A stretch of 64,000 bases of DNA from Cordylochernes scorpioides (Eukaryota > Arthropoda > Arachnida > Pseudoscorpiones > Chernetidae), in assembly GCA_030710605.1 (NCBI GenBank), contig CP092881.1, positions 72,824,428 through 72,888,427 on the forward strand, written 5' to 3'. The notes beneath the pieces are model-generated. The model saw only the letters and a list, made by a program, of their open reading frames with translations. It did not search any database and was not told the origin of the DNA. The position numbers and the translations under genes are program-made. Shown here one piece after another: positions 61,823-64,000 of this stretch (positions within the stretch are counted from its first letter, which is position 1; each line of letters starts with the position of its first letter).

Positions 61823-64000
61823 ATACAAATATGATTTTAAAATTAGTAATCTGGAATGCCAATGGAATTTTAACTAAAAAAGATGAACTACTCTATTTTT
61901 TGGAATATAATGAAATCGATATAGCACTAATCTCAGAAACTCATTTGAAAAATTCTAAAACTCTTAATCTTAGAAATTACGACGTTATTAGGATGGACCG
62001 TCTTATTGGGAGAGGAGGAGGTACGGCTATTATCCTCAGAAATTTCTTCAAGTATAGAAAGATTATTGTTAAGACTGATTATTTGGAAAATACTACTATA
62101 GTATTTAAACCTGATGGAAAAACCAGCCTGCAAATTTCTTCTGTTTATCGCAAACCAGATCAACTATTGAAATGTGAGGATTTGAGTAAATTATTTCAAA
62201 ATAATCTTGTCATCGCTGCAGGAGACTGGAACTCCAAACATCCATTATGGGGCTCTAGTAAAAGTAATCCGAGTGGAATGGTTCTCCATGAGTTTTCGGA
62301 ATCTGCAGGGTTGGACATAATAGCTCCTTCCTTGGCTACTCACTACAGTCATATTGGTCATCCTGACTTCTTGGACTTTGCGGTTTTCAAAAATGTGCCG
62401 TGGAATTTTGAAATTACCACAGTAGATGCATTATCTTCTGATCACTTACCTGTGGTTTTAAGGCTGGCATGTCCTAAATATGATTTTTCTATGAAAGTAA
62501 ATAAGAACACAAACTGGATATATTTTCAGCAAGATTTAATCAATAATCCACCTCCCAGATCCCCTTTAAATTCTACTATAAATATTGATCTTGAAATTGG
62601 AACCCTCAACAAAACCATTCTTAATACTTATTCTAAAATACAATAGTTTCTCCCATAGTTAAACCGCATGTGCCTATTTTTATTAAAAACATTATCAGAG
62701 AAAAGAATAAAGCTAGAAAGAAATGGCAGTCAACATGGGACCCCAGACACAGAGAAATTTATCTACATTTTCAAAAGAAAGTGAATATTATATTAAAAAA
62801 GTACAATCAGCAAAGTCAAAATGATCTTATCAACAGCGCGATAAATACTCCAAATACCTTCTGGAGACTAGTGAAGTCAACTCGAAAAAAATCGGAAATT
62901 AAAAATATTAATGTAGATGGTGATATTCTACATTCAGATGAAGAAATTGGCAAGGCTTTGGCATTTAATTTCTCAAAACACTTTTCCATATTTTCAAAAG
63001 AAGTCCTAACAAATCATCCAACCTTAAATGAAACTCGAATGACTCTTGATAACAACGAAAATATTTTGAAACTTACATCACCACAAGAAGTAAAACAAGA
63101 AATAACAAAACTTTCTGCAAACAAGGCGCCTGGTCACGATGAAATAACTACCAAATTAATCAAAAACCTACCTATAAAATGGGTTGTATTTTTAACTAGC
63201 ATCTTCAATGCATCTATTAATCTTTGCTACTTTCCAAAGATATGGAAGCATGCTATAGTTATTCCCATACCAAAAAAGCAACTATCTAAATCCCTGGATG
63301 ATTTTAGGCCAATTAGTCTCTTGCCAATATTTGGAAAAATATTTGAGCGGATCATCCTTAGAAGACTCCAGACCTATATAGATACAAGAAATGTTCTAAT
63401 TCCTCAGCAATTTGGGTTTAGAGCAAATCATTCAACAACTCACCAATTGATTACCGTTATTGATTTCATACAAACTCGCAAATCCCTTAACGAAGCTGTT
63501 GGAGTAGTGCTTTTAGACTTAAAAAAAGCTTTCGATATGGTTTGGCACAGAGGCCTCATCATTAAATTAACTTCTTATAACTTTCCTCAGAAATTCATCA
63601 AGTTCCTTGAGAATTATCTTCAGGATAGAACGTTCTCCGTAAAATTTGGAACATATATATCAAGTCCTCGGCAAATAGAATCTGGTGTTCCTCAAGGCTC
63701 AATATTGAGTCCTATACTTTTCAATTTATACATCAATGATATTCCACATATCCCACAATGCCGACTAGCTCTTTTCGCTGATGATACTGCCCTGTTATCC
63801 AGCTCGCGTTCCCCAGATATTTTAATTTCCCGCCTACAAAACTATCTTGAAATCATTTGCAATTGGTGTGATAAATGGAAACTCATTCTGAATCCAAAGA
63901 AATCTCAAGCAATTATCTTTCCTCCACAAAATAGCTTCAAGTTCACACCCAGGACAAATCTTATAATTTACTCATCTCCCATAAATTGGACCCAGCAGGT
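61819..64000 (+). pseudogene. LINE ORF2, endonuclease/reverse transcriptase, frameshifted, partial
   Basis: From ATG 61819 the frame encodes an APE-type endonuclease: LVIWNANGILTKKDELLYFL, the Glu in IALISETHL, AAGDWNSKHPLWG and the final SDHLPVV with catalytic Asp/His. It stops at 62644-62646. A frame shifted by one base takes over from about 62643 (IVSPIVKPHVPIFIKNIIRE) and runs without a stop to the window end. It has the RT blocks NKAPGHDEITTKLIK, DDFRPISLLPIFGKIFERII, PQQFGFRANHSTTHQL, VVLLDLKKAFDMVWHRGL, SGVPQGSILSPILFNLYIND and FADD at 63774-63785. The enzyme nicks DNA and copies the RNA at the nick. One indel near 62640 breaks it as read. The 3' end lies outside the window. Confidence 0.85.

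Larger units (their letters stand above)
60490..64000 (+). mobile_element. Jockey-type LINE, nearly complete, cut by window end
   Basis: A 5' region of about 100 bp is followed by ORF1 (gag-like, CCHC knuckles) and an overlapping ORF2 (endonuclease, then reverse transcriptase). This gene order, the Pre-C2HC plus three-knuckle ORF1 and the ATGA overlap fit the Jockey clade. No LTRs. It is the most intact retroelement here, but has at least one frameshift in ORF2 and perhaps one in ORF1. Confidence 0.85.

Overview
This is an AT-rich, non-prokaryotic window made almost entirely of transposable elements, with no complete host gene that I can recognise. Intron-type splice signals, tRNA-derived SINEs, Helitrons, mariner and Tigger transposons, a Jockey-type LINE, other LINE ORF2 tails and LTR retroelements point to an arthropod. 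The LINE zinc-binding tails resemble those I associate with spider genomes, so an arachnid is my best inference; the species cannot be read from the window.

Layout. 1-9 kb: a LINE tail, a gag-only LTR element (862-2859) with complete LTRs and a target duplication, a Helitron (3761-4565), two mariner remnants, and a solo LTR holding a SINE. 9-11 kb: fold-back (inverted-repeat) elements, one with a SINE at its centre. 11.4-14.7 kb: a 52-bp minisatellite of about 64 units with higher-order duplications. 15.7-17.5 kb: a LINE tail with a complete but frameshifted mariner in its 3' region. 19.2-20.4 kb: an internally deleted Tigger. 20.6-26 kb: a run of Helitrons. 26-36 kb: fold-back elements, MITEs, a U6 snRNA copy, a Helitron inside another repeat and several candidate short exons. 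36-48 kb: tandem repeats, SINEs, nested Helitrons and a CACTA-like transposon. 48-56 kb: a SINE inside a mariner-type MITE, a 117-bp tandem inside another, and a solo LTR holding a composite Helitron and a SINE. 56-60 kb: another LINE tail, fold-backs and a candidate exon. 60.5 kb to the end: a nearly complete Jockey-type LINE, cut by the window edge.

The most unusual content is (i) Helitrons that carry a tRNA-Gly(GCC) sequence, two copies of which sit in one composite insertion with three 5' ends and one 3' end whose empty site is also present in the window; (ii) about a dozen long, near-perfect inverted repeats, some apparently made of two head-to-head SINEs; and (iii) a gag-only LTR element. 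Nested insertions let much of the relative age order be read directly.

Limits: boundaries were found by eye from terminal motifs and target duplications. Family names rest on motif recognition, not on searches.
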